Shown one piece after another: positions 54,637 to 63,267 of a stretch of 64,000 bases of DNA. The stretch spans positions 2,939,501-3,003,500 of the forward strand of contig CP157796.1 in assembly GCA_040112665.1 (NCBI GenBank). The letters run 5' to 3'. Position 1 is the first letter of the stretch. Every line of letters starts with the position of its first letter. Source of the DNA: Oceanicaulis sp. Its GTDB lineage: Bacteria; Pseudomonadota; Alphaproteobacteria; Caulobacterales; Maricaulaceae. Under the pieces are notes generated by a model, which worked only from the letters and a program-made list of their open reading frames with translations, was not told the origin of the DNA and did not search any database. The position numbers were made by a program, and so were the translations under genes.

Positions 54637-55614
54637 ATGCCCCGCCGCAAGGCCCTGCCGAGCTGGAACGATCATCCCGCCTGGCGGCGCACCTACAAGG
54701 CGCTGCCGCGTGATCTCCAGCCTCCCAGCCCCCTGCCCGTGCAGGAGGAGTGGCGGCGGCTGGCCGGCTATGACGTGCATATCGACCGCTGGGTCGCGCC
54801 GTCTGCGCGCGCGCGTATCGTGCTGCTTCACGGCGGGGGCGGGCATGGCCGCCTGCTCGGCCCGCTCGCCTGGCGGCTGTCGCTTCACGGGTTCGAGACG
54901 CTGTGCCCCGACCTGCCCGGCTACGGCCTGACCGCGACGCCGAAAAAGGGCCGGATCGTCTACGACCACTGGCGCGAGGTGGCCGCCGAACTTTTGGAGG
55001 CCGAACGCCGGCGCGGCGGCTTCCAGTTCGCGTTCGGCCTGTCGATGGGCGGCATGCTCGCCTATGACGCGGTGGCGATGAGCGGCGCGGCGGACGGGCT
55101 GGCCGGCACATGCTTCCTAGACGCCACCCAGCGCGAGGTGCGCCGCGCCGTGGTCCGTCAGCGCTGGATGGCGGGTCTGGTCGATCCGGCCTTCAGCCTC
55201 ACGCCGCGCTTTCTCGACGGGTTGATGATCCCGATGGCGGTCGCGGGCAAGATGTCGACGATCTCCAACAACAAGGCGGTGACCGAGGCGATCCTCGATG
55301 ATCCGCTTGCAGGCGGAAACTCCATGCCGGTGGGCTTTCTGAGAAGCTGGATGACCGCGCCGCCTCTAGCGCCGCCGGAAAGCTTCGACCAGTGCCCGGT
55401 GCTGATGGTGCATCCCGCGCGAGACCGCTGGACGGATGTCGCGATCAGCGACGACTTCTTCGACCGGCTGCCCGTGCTCAAGCGCCGGGTCATGCTGGAG
55501 AACGCCGGCCATTTCCCGATCGAGCCGCCCGGCGCCGATCAGCTCGACTACGCGTTCGCGAACTTCGCAGAAGCGATCATCGAGCACCGGCCGATGCCCG
55601 AGCGTCTGGTCTAG
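54637..55614 (+). CDS. Alpha/beta-hydrolase fold protein
   Basis: This 325-residue protein has the alpha/beta hydrolase signs: oxyanion loop VLLHGGGGHGRLL, the nucleophile elbow GLSMGGMLAY (Ser), an acid in HPARDRW and a late histidine in ENAGHFPIEPP. It is likely an esterase or lipase-like enzyme in the cytoplasm, as no signal peptide is seen. The start region is Arg/Trp-rich (MPRRKALPSWNDHPAWRR). Its TAG stop overlaps the opposite-strand stop of the phosphoesterase gene. Confidence 0.85.
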   Translation: MPRRKALPSWNDHPAWRRTYKALPRDLQPPSPLPVQEEWRRLAGYDVHIDRWVAPSARARIVLLHGGGGHGRLLGPLAWRLSLHGFETLCPDLPGYGLTATPKKGRIVYDHWREVAAELLEAERRRGGFQFAFGLSMGGMLAYDAVAMSGAADGLAGTCFLDATQREVRRAVVRQRWMAGLVDPAFSLTPRFLDGLMIPMAVAGKMSTISNNKAVTEAILDDPLAGGNSMPVGFLRSWMTAPPLAPPESFDQCPVLMVHPARDRWTDVAISDDFFDRLPVLKRRVMLENAGHFPIEPPGADQLDYAFANFAEAIIEHRPMPERLV

Positions 55615-56402
55615 CCCCGCCGCGTCAGGTCCAGCCTCTGGTCGGAAATCGGCGTGTAGCTGTAGTCCTTCGTGGCCGCCCAGATCGTCAAAAGGGCCGC
55701 GCCGTCCTCAAGATCGATGACGTTGAAGCCGGCCGGCTCGTCGCGCGTGCGCTTGGACAGCGCCGTCGACGCGCCGACATGCCAGCTCTTGCCGCCGTCG
55801 GGCCGCTCGAAAGCGATGGCGAAGGCCTGGTGCAGATGCCCCGACAGCACGATGTCCACGCCCGCCTCGGCCAGGATCGACGTGGCTTCCGAGCCGCCCT
55901 TGGTCTTCGCCCGGCCCTTCGCCCCGCCCGGCGCGAACAGCGGGTGGTGGCCCGCGACGATACGCACGCCGTGCACGTCGCCGAGCCGTTCGGCGGCTTC
56001 GCGGGCGTGCGCCTCGCGCACCTTGCCCAGCGACCAGTCCAGCCGCGCCTGCAGCCCGCGCGAGGTGGCCAGCGTCTCCATGCCGTGGCTCTTGTCGCGC
56101 CAGTCGGGCCGCACCGTGCCGCCCAATAGCTTCTCGAACCGCCCCCAGGGCCGGATCAGCCGGGAGAACAGATCCCAGTAGGGCGTGTCGTGATTGCCCG
56201 GCGCTGCGACCACCGGCGGGTCGAGCCGGGCGAAGAAATCCGCTGCGGCGCGAAACTCGCGCTTGCGGCCGTACTGGGTGAAGTCGCCGGCCGCGCAGAT
56301 CACGTCCGCTTCGAGCGATTGCAACGCCTCGGCCAGCCCCTCGACGAGCGGCGGGTCCTCGGCGCCGAAATGCAGATCGGCCAGATGCAGAATACGGGTC
56401 AT
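55611..56402 (-). CDS. Metallophosphoesterase (calcineurin-like)
   Basis: This 263-residue protein has the calcineurin-like phosphoesterase signature: ILHLADLHFG (D and H ligands), DVICAAGDFTQYG (GD), VVAAPGNHDTPY (GNHD), a central HH pair in VAGHHPLF, and a late GHLH (LSGHLHQAF). It may act on nucleotides, phospholipids or DNA; the substrate is unknown. ATG 56402 is used because upstream codons are Arg/Pro-rich shadow. The stop is shared with the convergent hydrolase gene at CTAG 55611-55614. Confidence 0.88.
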   Translation of the reverse strand: MTRILHLADLHFGAEDPPLVEGLAEALQSLEADVICAAGDFTQYGRKREFRAAADFFARLDPPVVAAPGNHDTPYWDLFSRLIRPWGRFEKLLGGTVRPDWRDKSHGMETLATSRGLQARLDWSLGKVREAHAREAAERLGDVHGVRIVAGHHPLFAPGGAKGRAKTKGGSEATSILAEAGVDIVLSGHLHQAFAIAFERPDGGKSWHVGASTALSKRTRDEPAGFNVIDLEDGAALLTIWAATKDYSYTPISDQRLDLTRRG

Positions 56403-56499
56403 CCCGCCCCTTCCATGAACGCTCCCGCCAAGCCTAACGCGAGCGGCGCCGCGCCGTTCCGGACAAAGCCCGGGCGGCGCGGCGCTGCAGGACCGCCCG

Positions 56500-57543
56500 T
56501 CAGAGCCCCTTCTTCTTGCGATGCTCCTGTTGCAGCCGCTTGTGAAACTTACCCCAGTCGCGGCTGCGCGCCCGCCGCTCGGCCACGCTTTCGGTGTTCC
56601 GCGCGTTCTCGCGCTTGAGCTTTTCGTAGCGGGCCCAGCGGGCCTCGTCGATCCGGCCGGTTTCAAGCGCGGCGCGCACGGCGCACCCCGGCTCGGTGTC
56701 ATGGCCGCAATCGGTGAAACGGCAGCGCGCTTCAAGCTCGGCGAAGCCTTCGAAGGTCGCTGAAAGCCCCTCCGCGGCGCCGGCGAGGCCGAGTTCGCGT
56801 AGCCCCGGCGTGTCGATCACCCAGCCGCCCGAGGCGAGCCGGCGCATCGAGCGCGCGCGCGTGGTGTGACGGCCCTTGCCGTCATCCTCGCGGATACCCG
56901 CCGTTCCGTCCTCCGCGCCGGTCAGCGTGTTGGACAGGGTCGTCTTTCCCACCCCGGATGAGCCCAGGAGCGCGACGGTCTGTCCGGCGCCGAGCCAGGG
57001 CGACAGCCGGTCGAGCGCGGACCGGTCGCGCGCGTCCAGCGCCTCGACCAGCGCGTCGCCGGCGACCGACCGGGCCTGATCGACATAGTCCGGGATGTCC
57101 GTGGCGAGATCGGCCTTGGTCAGGATCACCACCGGTTCGGCGCCGGCCTCGCGGACGACCGCGAGAAAGCGTTCGAGCCGGGCGGGGTTGAAGTCGGCAT
57201 TGCAGGAGCTGACCACGAAGGCGGTGTCGACGTTCGCGGCGATGAGCTGAACCTCGCCCTCCGCGCCGGCCGCCCGGCGCTTGAACAGCGACAGGCGCGG
57301 CAGCACGCGCGCCGGGCGTTCCAGCGCGGTGTCCACCAACACGAAATCGCCGACCGTCGCGCGGTCGAGCGGGTCCTCGGCGTGGAGCGGGCGGATGCGG
57401 GCGGGGCCCGCGAGGGTCAGGACTTCGAGCGCGTCGCGGTGAACAGCGCTGACGCGGACGATATCTTCAAGGTTCTCGGTCTCGGGATCGAGATCGGTGA
57501 GCATGGCCGGGCGCAGGCCCAGCGTCGGCAGGTCGTAGGTCAC
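56500..57543 (-). CDS. rsgA: Small ribosomal subunit biogenesis GTPase RsgA
   Basis: RsgA is the GTPase that acts late in 30S maturation and dissociates from subunits after GTP hydrolysis. The 347-residue product has an N-terminal OB-type domain, the circularly permuted GTPase order (TKADLA before the G1 motif GSSGVGKTTLSN), the switch TTRARSM, and the C-terminal zinc knuckle CRFTDCGHDTEPGCAV. The tail is basic (HRKKKGL). It lies 97 bases after the phosphoesterase gene on the same strand and is preceded by a long leader region with a small ORF. Confidence 0.95.
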   Translation of the reverse strand: MTYDLPTLGLRPAMLTDLDPETENLEDIVRVSAVHRDALEVLTLAGPARIRPLHAEDPLDRATVGDFVLVDTALERPARVLPRLSLFKRRAAGAEGEVQLIAANVDTAFVVSSCNADFNPARLERFLAVVREAGAEPVVILTKADLATDIPDYVDQARSVAGDALVEALDARDRSALDRLSPWLGAGQTVALLGSSGVGKTTLSNTLTGAEDGTAGIREDDGKGRHTTRARSMRRLASGGWVIDTPGLRELGLAGAAEGLSATFEGFAELEARCRFTDCGHDTEPGCAVRAALETGRIDEARWARYEKLKRENARNTESVAERRARSRDWGKFHKRLQQEHRKKKGL

Positions 57544-57642
57544 GGGTGAGAACTTCCGTCAGGCCCGGCGTGCGGGCGCAAATCCGCCGATCCGGCGCGA
57601 GCCGGACGGGACTGGTGGACCTGACGAAGGGAAGGCGCGCGT

Positions 57643-57693
57643 CTAGGCGCGGGCTCCGGTCTCGCCGGCCCGAAGGGCGATCACAATGGCCAT
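57643..57693 (-). CDS. Possible 16-codon leader ORF upstream of rsgA
   Basis: On the minus strand ATG 57691-57693 opens a frame of 16 codons (MAIVIALRAGETGARA) ending at TAG 57643. A near-perfect ribosome binding site (AGGAGGGTG, complement of 57701-57709) lies seven bases upstream. The stop lies 100 bases before rsgA. It could be a translated leader peptide controlling rsgA, or a small protein. No second copy or homologue is known to me. The remaining 57544-57914 sequence holds no other feature I can name. Confidence 0.4.
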   Translation of the reverse strand: MAIVIALRAGETGARA

Positions 57694-57914
57694 GACGCTT
57701 CACCCTCCTCTGCCGGTGCGAGCGATTGTGCGACCATGCGCCCGCCTCGCCGATCTGGCAAGCCCTTGCGTCCCGAGCTACGTCGGGCTAAGCACCGCCT
57801 CCCTGTTGGAGGACCCTGTCGATGGACCAGTCCCGCTAGAGCGAACCGACGGCGCGATGCGCCATCCGCCCGCCGCCCTTGGTGCGCGCGGGTTTCTAGC
57901 GACAGGACACCTCC

Positions 57915-58712
57915 ATGGGACTTCTTGAAAACCGGACCGCGCTGGTCACCGGCGCAGGCCGCGGCATCGGCGCCGCCATCGCCCGCGCTTTCGCCGCCGA
58001 AGGCGCGTTCGTCTTCGTCACCGATATTGATCTGCCGTCAGCTCAGGCCGTCGCCGAAGGGATCGGCGGCCGCGCCGAAGCCTTCACGCTCGACGTGCGC
58101 AGCGAGGAGGACTGGGCCGCGGCGGAGTCGCGCGTGTGGGAGCGCGGGCTCGACATCCTCGTCAACAACGCCGGGATCACCGGCTTTCTCGAGACGCCGG
58201 GGCCGCACGATCCCGAACATCTCGACCTTGAAAGCTGGCGCGCGGTGATGGCGACCAATCTTGACGGCGTGGCGCTGGGCTGCCGCAGCGCGATCCGCCT
58301 GATGAAAGCGAAAGGCGGGTCGATCCTGAACCTGTCTTCGCGTTCGGGCGTGGTCGGCATTCCAGGCGCTGCGGCCTACGCCGCGTCCAAGGCCGGGGTG
58401 ATGAACCACACCCGCACGGTCGCGCTTTATTGCGCCCAGGCCGGCTATCAGATCCGCTGCAACGCGCTTCTGCCCGCCGCCATCCGGACCCCGATGTGGG
58501 ACGCCATGCTGGGCGACGGACCCGAACGCGAAGCGATCCTGGCCGACGTCGCCGCGGGCGTGCCGATGGGCCGGTTCGGAACCGCTCGGGAAGTCGCCGA
58601 CGCCGCGGTGTTCCTGGCGTCCGACCGGTCCAGCTACATGACGGGCACGGGGCTTCATCTCGACGGCGGCATCCTTGCGGGCGCCGAGGCGAGCCCGAAG
58701 GCGAAGGACTAG
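57915..58712 (+). CDS. Short-chain dehydrogenase/reductase (SDR) family oxidoreductase
   Basis: This 265-residue NAD(P)-dependent oxidoreductase has the Rossmann TGAGRGIG motif, NNAG (LVNNAGITG), and the catalytic Ser and YxxxK in NLSSRSGV and AAYAASKAG. The C-terminal region has [12 protein letters not shown], the usual SDR ending. Substrate is unknown. It is followed by purD with a 12-bp hairpin in between, so it may be in its own unit. AGGA eight bases upstream supports ATG 57915. Confidence 0.93.
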   Translation: MGLLENRTALVTGAGRGIGAAIARAFAAEGAFVFVTDIDLPSAQAVAEGIGGRAEAFTLDVRSEEDWAAAESRVWERGLDILVNNAGITGFLETPGPHDPEHLDLESWRAVMATNLDGVALGCRSAIRLMKAKGGSILNLSSRSGVVGIPGAAAYAASKAGVMNHTRTVALYCAQAGYQIRCNALLPAAIRTPMWDAMLGDGPEREAILADVAAGVPMGRFGTAREVADAAVFLASDRSSYMTGTGLHLDGGILAGAEASPKAKD

Positions 58713-58719
58713 CGATGAA

Positions 58720-58751
58720 GGCGGCGGCCCGTTGACGATCGGGCCGCCGCC
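58720..58751 (+). terminator. Hairpin between the SDR gene and purD
   Basis: A 12-bp perfect GC-rich stem (58720-58731 with 58740-58751) closes an 8-base loop just after the SDR stop. It has no T-tract, so termination is possible but not certain; it lies 34 bases before the purD start. Confidence 0.45.
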
Positions 58752-58785
58752 GTCCATTCAGCGCGCAAGGAAAAGGACCGCCGCC

Positions 58786-60075
58786 ATGAACATTCTCATC
58801 GTCGGATCGGGCGGGCGCGAGCATGCGCTGGCCTGGAAGATTTCACAGAGCCCGCTGGTGGACACGGTCTGGTCCGCGCCGGGCAGCCCGGCGATGGACC
58901 GGATCGGACCGTGCTTCGACGTGGCCGCCGACGATGTCGAAAACCTCGAAAAGCTGGTCCTTCAGATCGAGCCCGATCTGATCGTGATCGGTCCAGAAGC
59001 GCCGCTGGCGCTGGGCCTCGCCGACCGGCTGCGTGCGCGGGGATTCGACGTGTTCGGCCCGAACCGGGAGCCCGCCCAGCTGGAAGCGAGCAAGGGTTTC
59101 GCGAAGGATCTGATGGCGAAGTTCGGCGTGCCGACCGCCGGATATGGCCGCTTCACCGACGTTGAGGACGCGAAGGCCTTCCTGCGCACACTGCCCGCGC
59201 CTTACGTGCTCAAGGCCGACGGTCTGGCCGCGGGCAAGGGCGTTGTGATCGCCGAAACGCTGGAAGACGCCGAAGCCGAGGCCGAAGCGATGCTGTCGGG
59301 CAAGTTCGGCGCGGCGGGCGCGGAACTCGTCATCGAGGAGTTCATGCCCGGCGAGGAGGCGAGCGTGTTCGTCCTCACCGACGGGGTGAACCGGCTCACC
59401 TTGCCCGCCTGTCAGGACCACAAGCGGCTTCTGGACGGCGATCAGGGCCCCAACACGGGCGGCATGGGCGCCTATTGCCCCGCCCCGGTGATGACGCCGG
59501 ACCTGATGGCCGAGGTCGATGAGAAGATCGCCGCGCCCATGATCGACGGGCTGGCCGAGGCCGGACACCCCTATAAGGGCGTGCTCTATATCGGGATCAT
59601 GGTGACGGCGGACGGGCCCAAGGTGGTCGAGTTCAACGTCCGCTTCGGCGATCCGGAATGTCAGGTGCTCATGGCCTCGCTGACCGGCGACATCGTCCCC
59701 GCTTTGCTCGCCTGCGCCACAGGGGGCATGCCCGCACGCGACTTCGCCCAGCTCATCCCCGATCTCGACGCCGCCCGCCCCGCCGCGACCGTGGTCATGG
59801 CCACTCAGGGCTATCCGGGCGCGTACTCCAAAGGCTCGGTCATCAAGGGCGTGAAGGCCGCCGGCGAGGTGGAGGGGGTCACCGTCTTCCACGCCGGCAC
59901 GGGGGTGAACGCAGAGGGCGACTGGACCGCCCAGGGCGGCCGGGTGCTGACGGTCACTGCGGTGGGCGATGATCTGAAGCAGGCCGTCTCACGCGCCTAT
60001 GAGGGCGTGGCGAAGATCGACTGGGCCGAAGGCGTGCACCGCACCGATATCGGCTGGCGGGCGCTGAAGCGGTGA
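58786..60075 (+). CDS. purD: Phosphoribosylamine--glycine ligase (GAR synthetase)
   Basis: PurD joins phosphoribosylamine and glycine with ATP in step two of purine synthesis. The 429-residue product has MNILIVGSGGREHALAWKI at the N terminus, the ATP-grasp domain (PYVLKADGLAAGKGVVIAE in pieces, VIEEFMPGEEASVFVLTDG) and the family PACQDHKRLLDGDQGPNTGGMGAY region. ATG 58786 has AAGGA upstream; 37 upstream codons are not PurD-like. The GNAT gene overlaps its stop by four bases. Confidence 0.96.
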   Translation: MNILIVGSGGREHALAWKISQSPLVDTVWSAPGSPAMDRIGPCFDVAADDVENLEKLVLQIEPDLIVIGPEAPLALGLADRLRARGFDVFGPNREPAQLEASKGFAKDLMAKFGVPTAGYGRFTDVEDAKAFLRTLPAPYVLKADGLAAGKGVVIAETLEDAEAEAEAMLSGKFGAAGAELVIEEFMPGEEASVFVLTDGVNRLTLPACQDHKRLLDGDQGPNTGGMGAYCPAPVMTPDLMAEVDEKIAAPMIDGLAEAGHPYKGVLYIGIMVTADGPKVVEFNVRFGDPECQVLMASLTGDIVPALLACATGGMPARDFAQLIPDLDAARPAATVVMATQGYPGAYSKGSVIKGVKAAGEVEGVTVFHAGTGVNAEGDWTAQGGRVLTVTAVGDDLKQAVSRAYEGVAKIDWAEGVHRTDIGWRALKR

Positions 60076-60581
60076 AGATTGCAGGCACCCGGCCCGGAGA
60101 GCGCGCCGCGATCGGTGCGCTCTACCCGCGCGCCTTTCCCGATGAGGACCTGACGGGCCTCGTCGCCGCACTCCTCGCACATCCCGACGTGCTGAACCTC
60201 ACCGCGCACGCCGGTGAGACGGTCGCCGGGCACGCGGCGTTCACCCGCTGCCGCCTCGAGGGACGCAGTGAAACCGCCGCCCTGCTCGGTCCGCTTTGCG
60301 TGGATCCCGATCATCAGCGTCAGGGGCTGGGCCGTGCGCTGATCGAAGCGGGCGCTGAGCGGCTGGCGCGCGAGGGCGCGTCCGAGCTTCTGGTGCTCGG
60401 CGATCCGGCCTATTACGGCGCGCTCGGCTTCGACGCCCCGGCCGGAATCGCCGCGCCCTATGACCTCAAGCCCGAATGGGCCGAGGCCTGGCGGTCGATG
60501 CGTCTGGGCGACGCCCCGCGGATTTCAGGCGCGCGGCTGATCGTTCCGGAGCCGTGGCGCGACGCGGCGCTCTGGGCTTAG
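60072..60581 (+). CDS. GNAT-family N-acetyltransferase
   Basis: This 169-residue protein has the GNAT fold with the acetyl-CoA-binding motif VDPDHQRQGLGRALIEAG and the later strand ELLVLGDPAYYGALGF. Its product and substrate are unknown. Start is GTG 60072, overlapping the purD stop codon by four bases (GTGA), so it is translationally coupled to purD. A role with purines is not implied by the coupling alone. Confidence 0.88.
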   Translation: MKIAGTRPGERAAIGALYPRAFPDEDLTGLVAALLAHPDVLNLTAHAGETVAGHAAFTRCRLEGRSETAALLGPLCVDPDHQRQGLGRALIEAGAERLAREGASELLVLGDPAYYGALGFDAPAGIAAPYDLKPEWAEAWRSMRLGDAPRISGARLIVPEPWRDAALWA

Positions 60582-60659
60582 GGCCCAGCCCGCTTCACAA
60601 CCCCTCTTCGCCGTCCCGGCCGAGGCTGAAGGCCGCTCTTCCGGGAAGCGAGGATACGC

Positions 60660-62057
60660 CTAGAGGCTCAACACCCGGCTGAAGCGCTCGCCGCGGCGTT
60701 CGATCTCGATGGGCCAGCGGCGTTCGCCGTCCAGGCTCTCGATCACGGCTTCGGCGTCGCTCAGGGTTTCGATCGGCGCGCCGTCGATGGACAGGAGCCG
60801 GTCGCCGGGCTGGAAGCCGAAATAGTCCGCCGCGGAGCGCCGCTCCACGCCCATGACGATCACGCCGCGGGTGAAGGGGTCGAGCCCGTTCTCCTCGTTG
60901 AAGGCGGGGGAAAGCTCGACGAGTTCGGCGCCGGTGAACGGGCTGCGTCCACCCACAGTGAAGCGTTCGCCTTCGGCCTCGCCCGGCGCAGGCCGCGCCT
61001 GGACGGTGAAGGTCCGGCTGCGCCCGTCACGCAGCACGGTCAGCTCGGCGGGGTCGCCGATCATGCGGGTCGCGAAGCGGAAGCGCGCGCCCGCCTCGTC
61101 ATTGACTTCCACCCCGTCGACCTCGACCACCACGTCGCCTCGGGCGAGCCCGGCCCGCTCGGCCGGACCGCCGGGCCAGAGTTCGGACACGATCGCGCCG
61201 CGGGGGCGATCAAGACCTATGGAGCGGGCGAGATCGGCGGTCACCGGCTGCAGCCGGGCGCCCAGCCAGGGCCGGACGATCTCGCCGTCGGTCAGGGCCG
61301 CATCCACCACCGTGCGCACCATCTCCACCGGGACCGCGAAGCCGATGCCGTTCGAACCGCCCGAACGCGAGAAGATCGCCGTGTTCACGCCGATCAGCTC
61401 GCCGTCCATGTCCACAAGGGCGCCGCCGGAATTGCCCGGGTTCACCGCCGCGTCGGTCTGGATGAAGAAGGCGTAGTCGGTGATGCCCACATCGGTGCGC
61501 GCGAGCGCGGAGACGATGCCGCTGGTCACCGTCTGGCCCACCCCGAACGGGTTGCCGATGGCCAGCACGAGATCGCCGACCTCCGCATCGCCCGCCTCGT
61601 CATAGGGCAGCACGGGGAGGTCATCGCCTGCATCGATCTTCAGCACCGCGAGGTCGGTGCGCTCGTCGGCGAGCAGCAGCTCGGCTTCGAACTCGCGCCG
61701 GTCGGCGAGCACGACGCGCAGATCCTGCGCGCCCTGCACGACGTGATTGTTGGTCACGATGACGCCCGAGGCGTCCACGATGACGCCCGAGCCCAGCGAG
61801 TTGACCTCGCGCTGGCGCACTTGAGGGCCGAAGAAGCGCTCGAAGAAGGGGTCGCCGGCGAAGGGCGTGCGCTGATTGATCACGCGGCGGGAATAGACGT
61901 TGACCACCGCGGGCGCGGCCTCGCGCACCACGGGCGCGAAGCTGAGCTGCACTTCGGCGCGGGACTCAGGCGCCGCGCGCGCCTCTGTCTGGGCGAACGC
62001 AGGCGTGGCGGCGGCGGCGATCGCGCCGAGCGCGACAAGACCGGAACGAAACTTCAC
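60660..62057 (-). CDS. HtrA/Deg-type periplasmic serine protease
   Basis: This 465-residue protein is a Do-like protease/chaperone of the envelope. It has a Sec signal (MKFRSGLVALGAIAAAATPAFAQ), a trypsin-like domain with H105 (TNNHVV), D135 (RTDLAVLK) and S210 (NPGNSGGAL), and two PDZ-type domains (about 245-340 and 380-460). It degrades or refolds misfolded periplasmic proteins. It is divergent from the DUF1232 gene across 159 bases. In relatives an HtrA gene often follows rpoA-rplQ, as here. Confidence 0.93.
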   Translation of the reverse strand: MKFRSGLVALGAIAAAATPAFAQTEARAAPESRAEVQLSFAPVVREAAPAVVNVYSRRVINQRTPFAGDPFFERFFGPQVRQREVNSLGSGVIVDASGVIVTNNHVVQGAQDLRVVLADRREFEAELLLADERTDLAVLKIDAGDDLPVLPYDEAGDAEVGDLVLAIGNPFGVGQTVTSGIVSALARTDVGITDYAFFIQTDAAVNPGNSGGALVDMDGELIGVNTAIFSRSGGSNGIGFAVPVEMVRTVVDAALTDGEIVRPWLGARLQPVTADLARSIGLDRPRGAIVSELWPGGPAERAGLARGDVVVEVDGVEVNDEAGARFRFATRMIGDPAELTVLRDGRSRTFTVQARPAPGEAEGERFTVGGRSPFTGAELVELSPAFNEENGLDPFTRGVIVMGVERRSAADYFGFQPGDRLLSIDGAPIETLSDAEAVIESLDGERRWPIEIERRGERFSRVLSL

Positions 62058-62216
62058 GGGACCCCTCCCCGATGGAAACCTTCAAAACGACGCCGGACAT
62101 GTAAGCAGGCCCATTGCGGCTGAACAGGGGCTGAAGCGTTAAGAAGTCTTAAGCCCGGATGACCGGGCCGCCCGGCCTTGCTAAGGTTCGCTTCGCCAGG
62201 TCTGAGGGGACGGCGC

Positions 62217-62732
62217 ATGTTCAAACGCGATCGCAAATTCCGGCTCTTCCCGCCCAGGAAAGGCGCGGCGATGCTGCGCCGGATCGAGGACCGGGCGGCC
62301 GACGAGTACGGCGTGCTCTACAAGGACGGCCGCGCCAAGGCGCTCGAACGCGCCGAAGAGGTGGCCCGGGAGAAGGTCGCCGAAGCCGCGCAGAAATCCG
62401 AAGCCGAGGTGAACCGCGATCAGGCCCGGGTCGAAGCGAATTTCTGGGACAAGCTCAAGCGCGTCGCGAGGCAGATCCCGTTCCTGGAAGACCTGATCGC
62501 GGCCTATTACGCCATGCGCGATCCCGACACCCCGCTTCAGGTGCGCGCGGCTCTGGTCTTCGGCCTTCTGTATTTTCTGTGGACTTTCGACATCATCCCC
62601 GACTTCCTCGGCGTGATGGGCTTCGCCGACGACGGCACGGTGATCACCACGATCCTCATGCAGGTCTCGGCCTCCATCAAGGACGAGCACCGCGCCAGGG
62701 CGCGCGAAGTGCTGGGCGTGGAAGGGTTCTAG
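62217..62732 (+). CDS. DUF1232 (YkvA-like) membrane-associated protein
   Basis: This 171-residue protein has the DUF1232 core AALVFGLLYFLWTFDIIPDFLGVMGF followed by DDGTVITTIL, in two pieces within the last third; the IIPDF motif is typical. The N-terminal 60 residues are basic and the middle is helical with coiled-coil sequence (EEVAREKVAEAAQKSEAE). Function is unknown. ATG 62217 has GAGGGGA upstream. It lies between divergent HtrA and convergent rplQ. Confidence 0.8.
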   Translation: MFKRDRKFRLFPPRKGAAMLRRIEDRAADEYGVLYKDGRAKALERAEEVAREKVAEAAQKSEAEVNRDQARVEANFWDKLKRVARQIPFLEDLIAAYYAMRDPDTPLQVRAALVFGLLYFLWTFDIIPDFLGVMGFADDGTVITTILMQVSASIKDEHRARAREVLGVEGF

Positions 62733-62741
62733 AACAAAAAA

Positions 62742-62770
62742 AAGGCCGCGCCCTTGCGGTGCGCGGCCTT
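62742..62770 (-). terminator. Rho-independent terminator for rpoA-rplQ
   Basis: A 10-bp stem (62742-62751 with 62761-62770) closes a nine-base loop. On the minus strand the run of A at 62735-62743 becomes a U-tract, so this ends the rplQ transcript. On the plus strand there is no good T-tract for the DUF1232 gene. Confidence 0.85.
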
Positions 62771-62794
62771 CTCACCCCGGAAAGGGAGGAATCC

Positions 62795-63220
62795 CTAGTC
62801 CTCGTCGGCGCCGACGCCTTCTTCGGCGAGACGGGCGCGGTCTTTCGCGCCTTTGGCTTCGGGATCGCGATCGACCAGTTCGATCACGGCCAGCGGCGCG
62901 TTGTCGCCGTGGCGGAAGCCGGCCTTCAGGACGCGGGTGTAGCCGCCGTTACGCTCGGCGTAACGGGGTCCGAGCGTTTCGAACAGCTTGCCGACCTGCT
63001 CGATGTCGCGGACCTGGCTGATCGCCTGACGGCGGGCGTGCAGGTCGCCGCGTTTGGCCAGGGTGACGAGCTTGTCCATGATCGGCTTCAGCTCTTTGGC
63101 CTTGGGCAGGGTGGTCACGATCTGCTCGTGCTCGATCAGCGAGGCCGCCATGTTGGCGAACATGGCCTTGCGGTGGCTGGCCGTGCGGTTGAGCTTGCGG
63201 TGGGCGACGCCGTGGCGCAT
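62795..63220 (-). CDS. rplQ: 50S ribosomal protein L17
   Basis: L17 is a component of the large ribosomal subunit near the exit tunnel. The 141-residue product begins with the family start [28 protein letters not shown] in two pieces and has [27 protein letters not shown]-terminal tail of charged residues (EVGADED end) extends beyond the core. It follows rpoA on the same strand by 47 bases, as in most bacterial alpha operons. Confidence 0.97.
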   Translation of the reverse strand: MRHGVAHRKLNRTASHRKAMFANMAASLIEHEQIVTTLPKAKELKPIMDKLVTLAKRGDLHARRQAISQVRDIEQVGKLFETLGPRYAERNGGYTRVLKAGFRHGDNAPLAVIELVDRDPEAKGAKDRARLAEEGVGADED

Positions 63221-63267
63221 CTGAGTTCTCCTTCAATCCCGGTTAGGGACGCCTCGCGGCGTTCCTC

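Noticed and set aside
57544..57914. Riboswitch, 6S RNA, SRP RNA or tmRNA in the long gap before the SDR gene
   Set aside because: I compared the remembered core motifs of these RNAs on both strands and found no match; only the short ORF with its ribosome site stood out.
62139..62152. TTAA-N6-TTAA between the HtrA and DUF1232 genes, considered as a CtrA site
   Set aside because: CtrA sites have a seven-base spacer; here it is six, and neither half extends to TTAACCAT. Left as an unassigned palindrome-like sequence.
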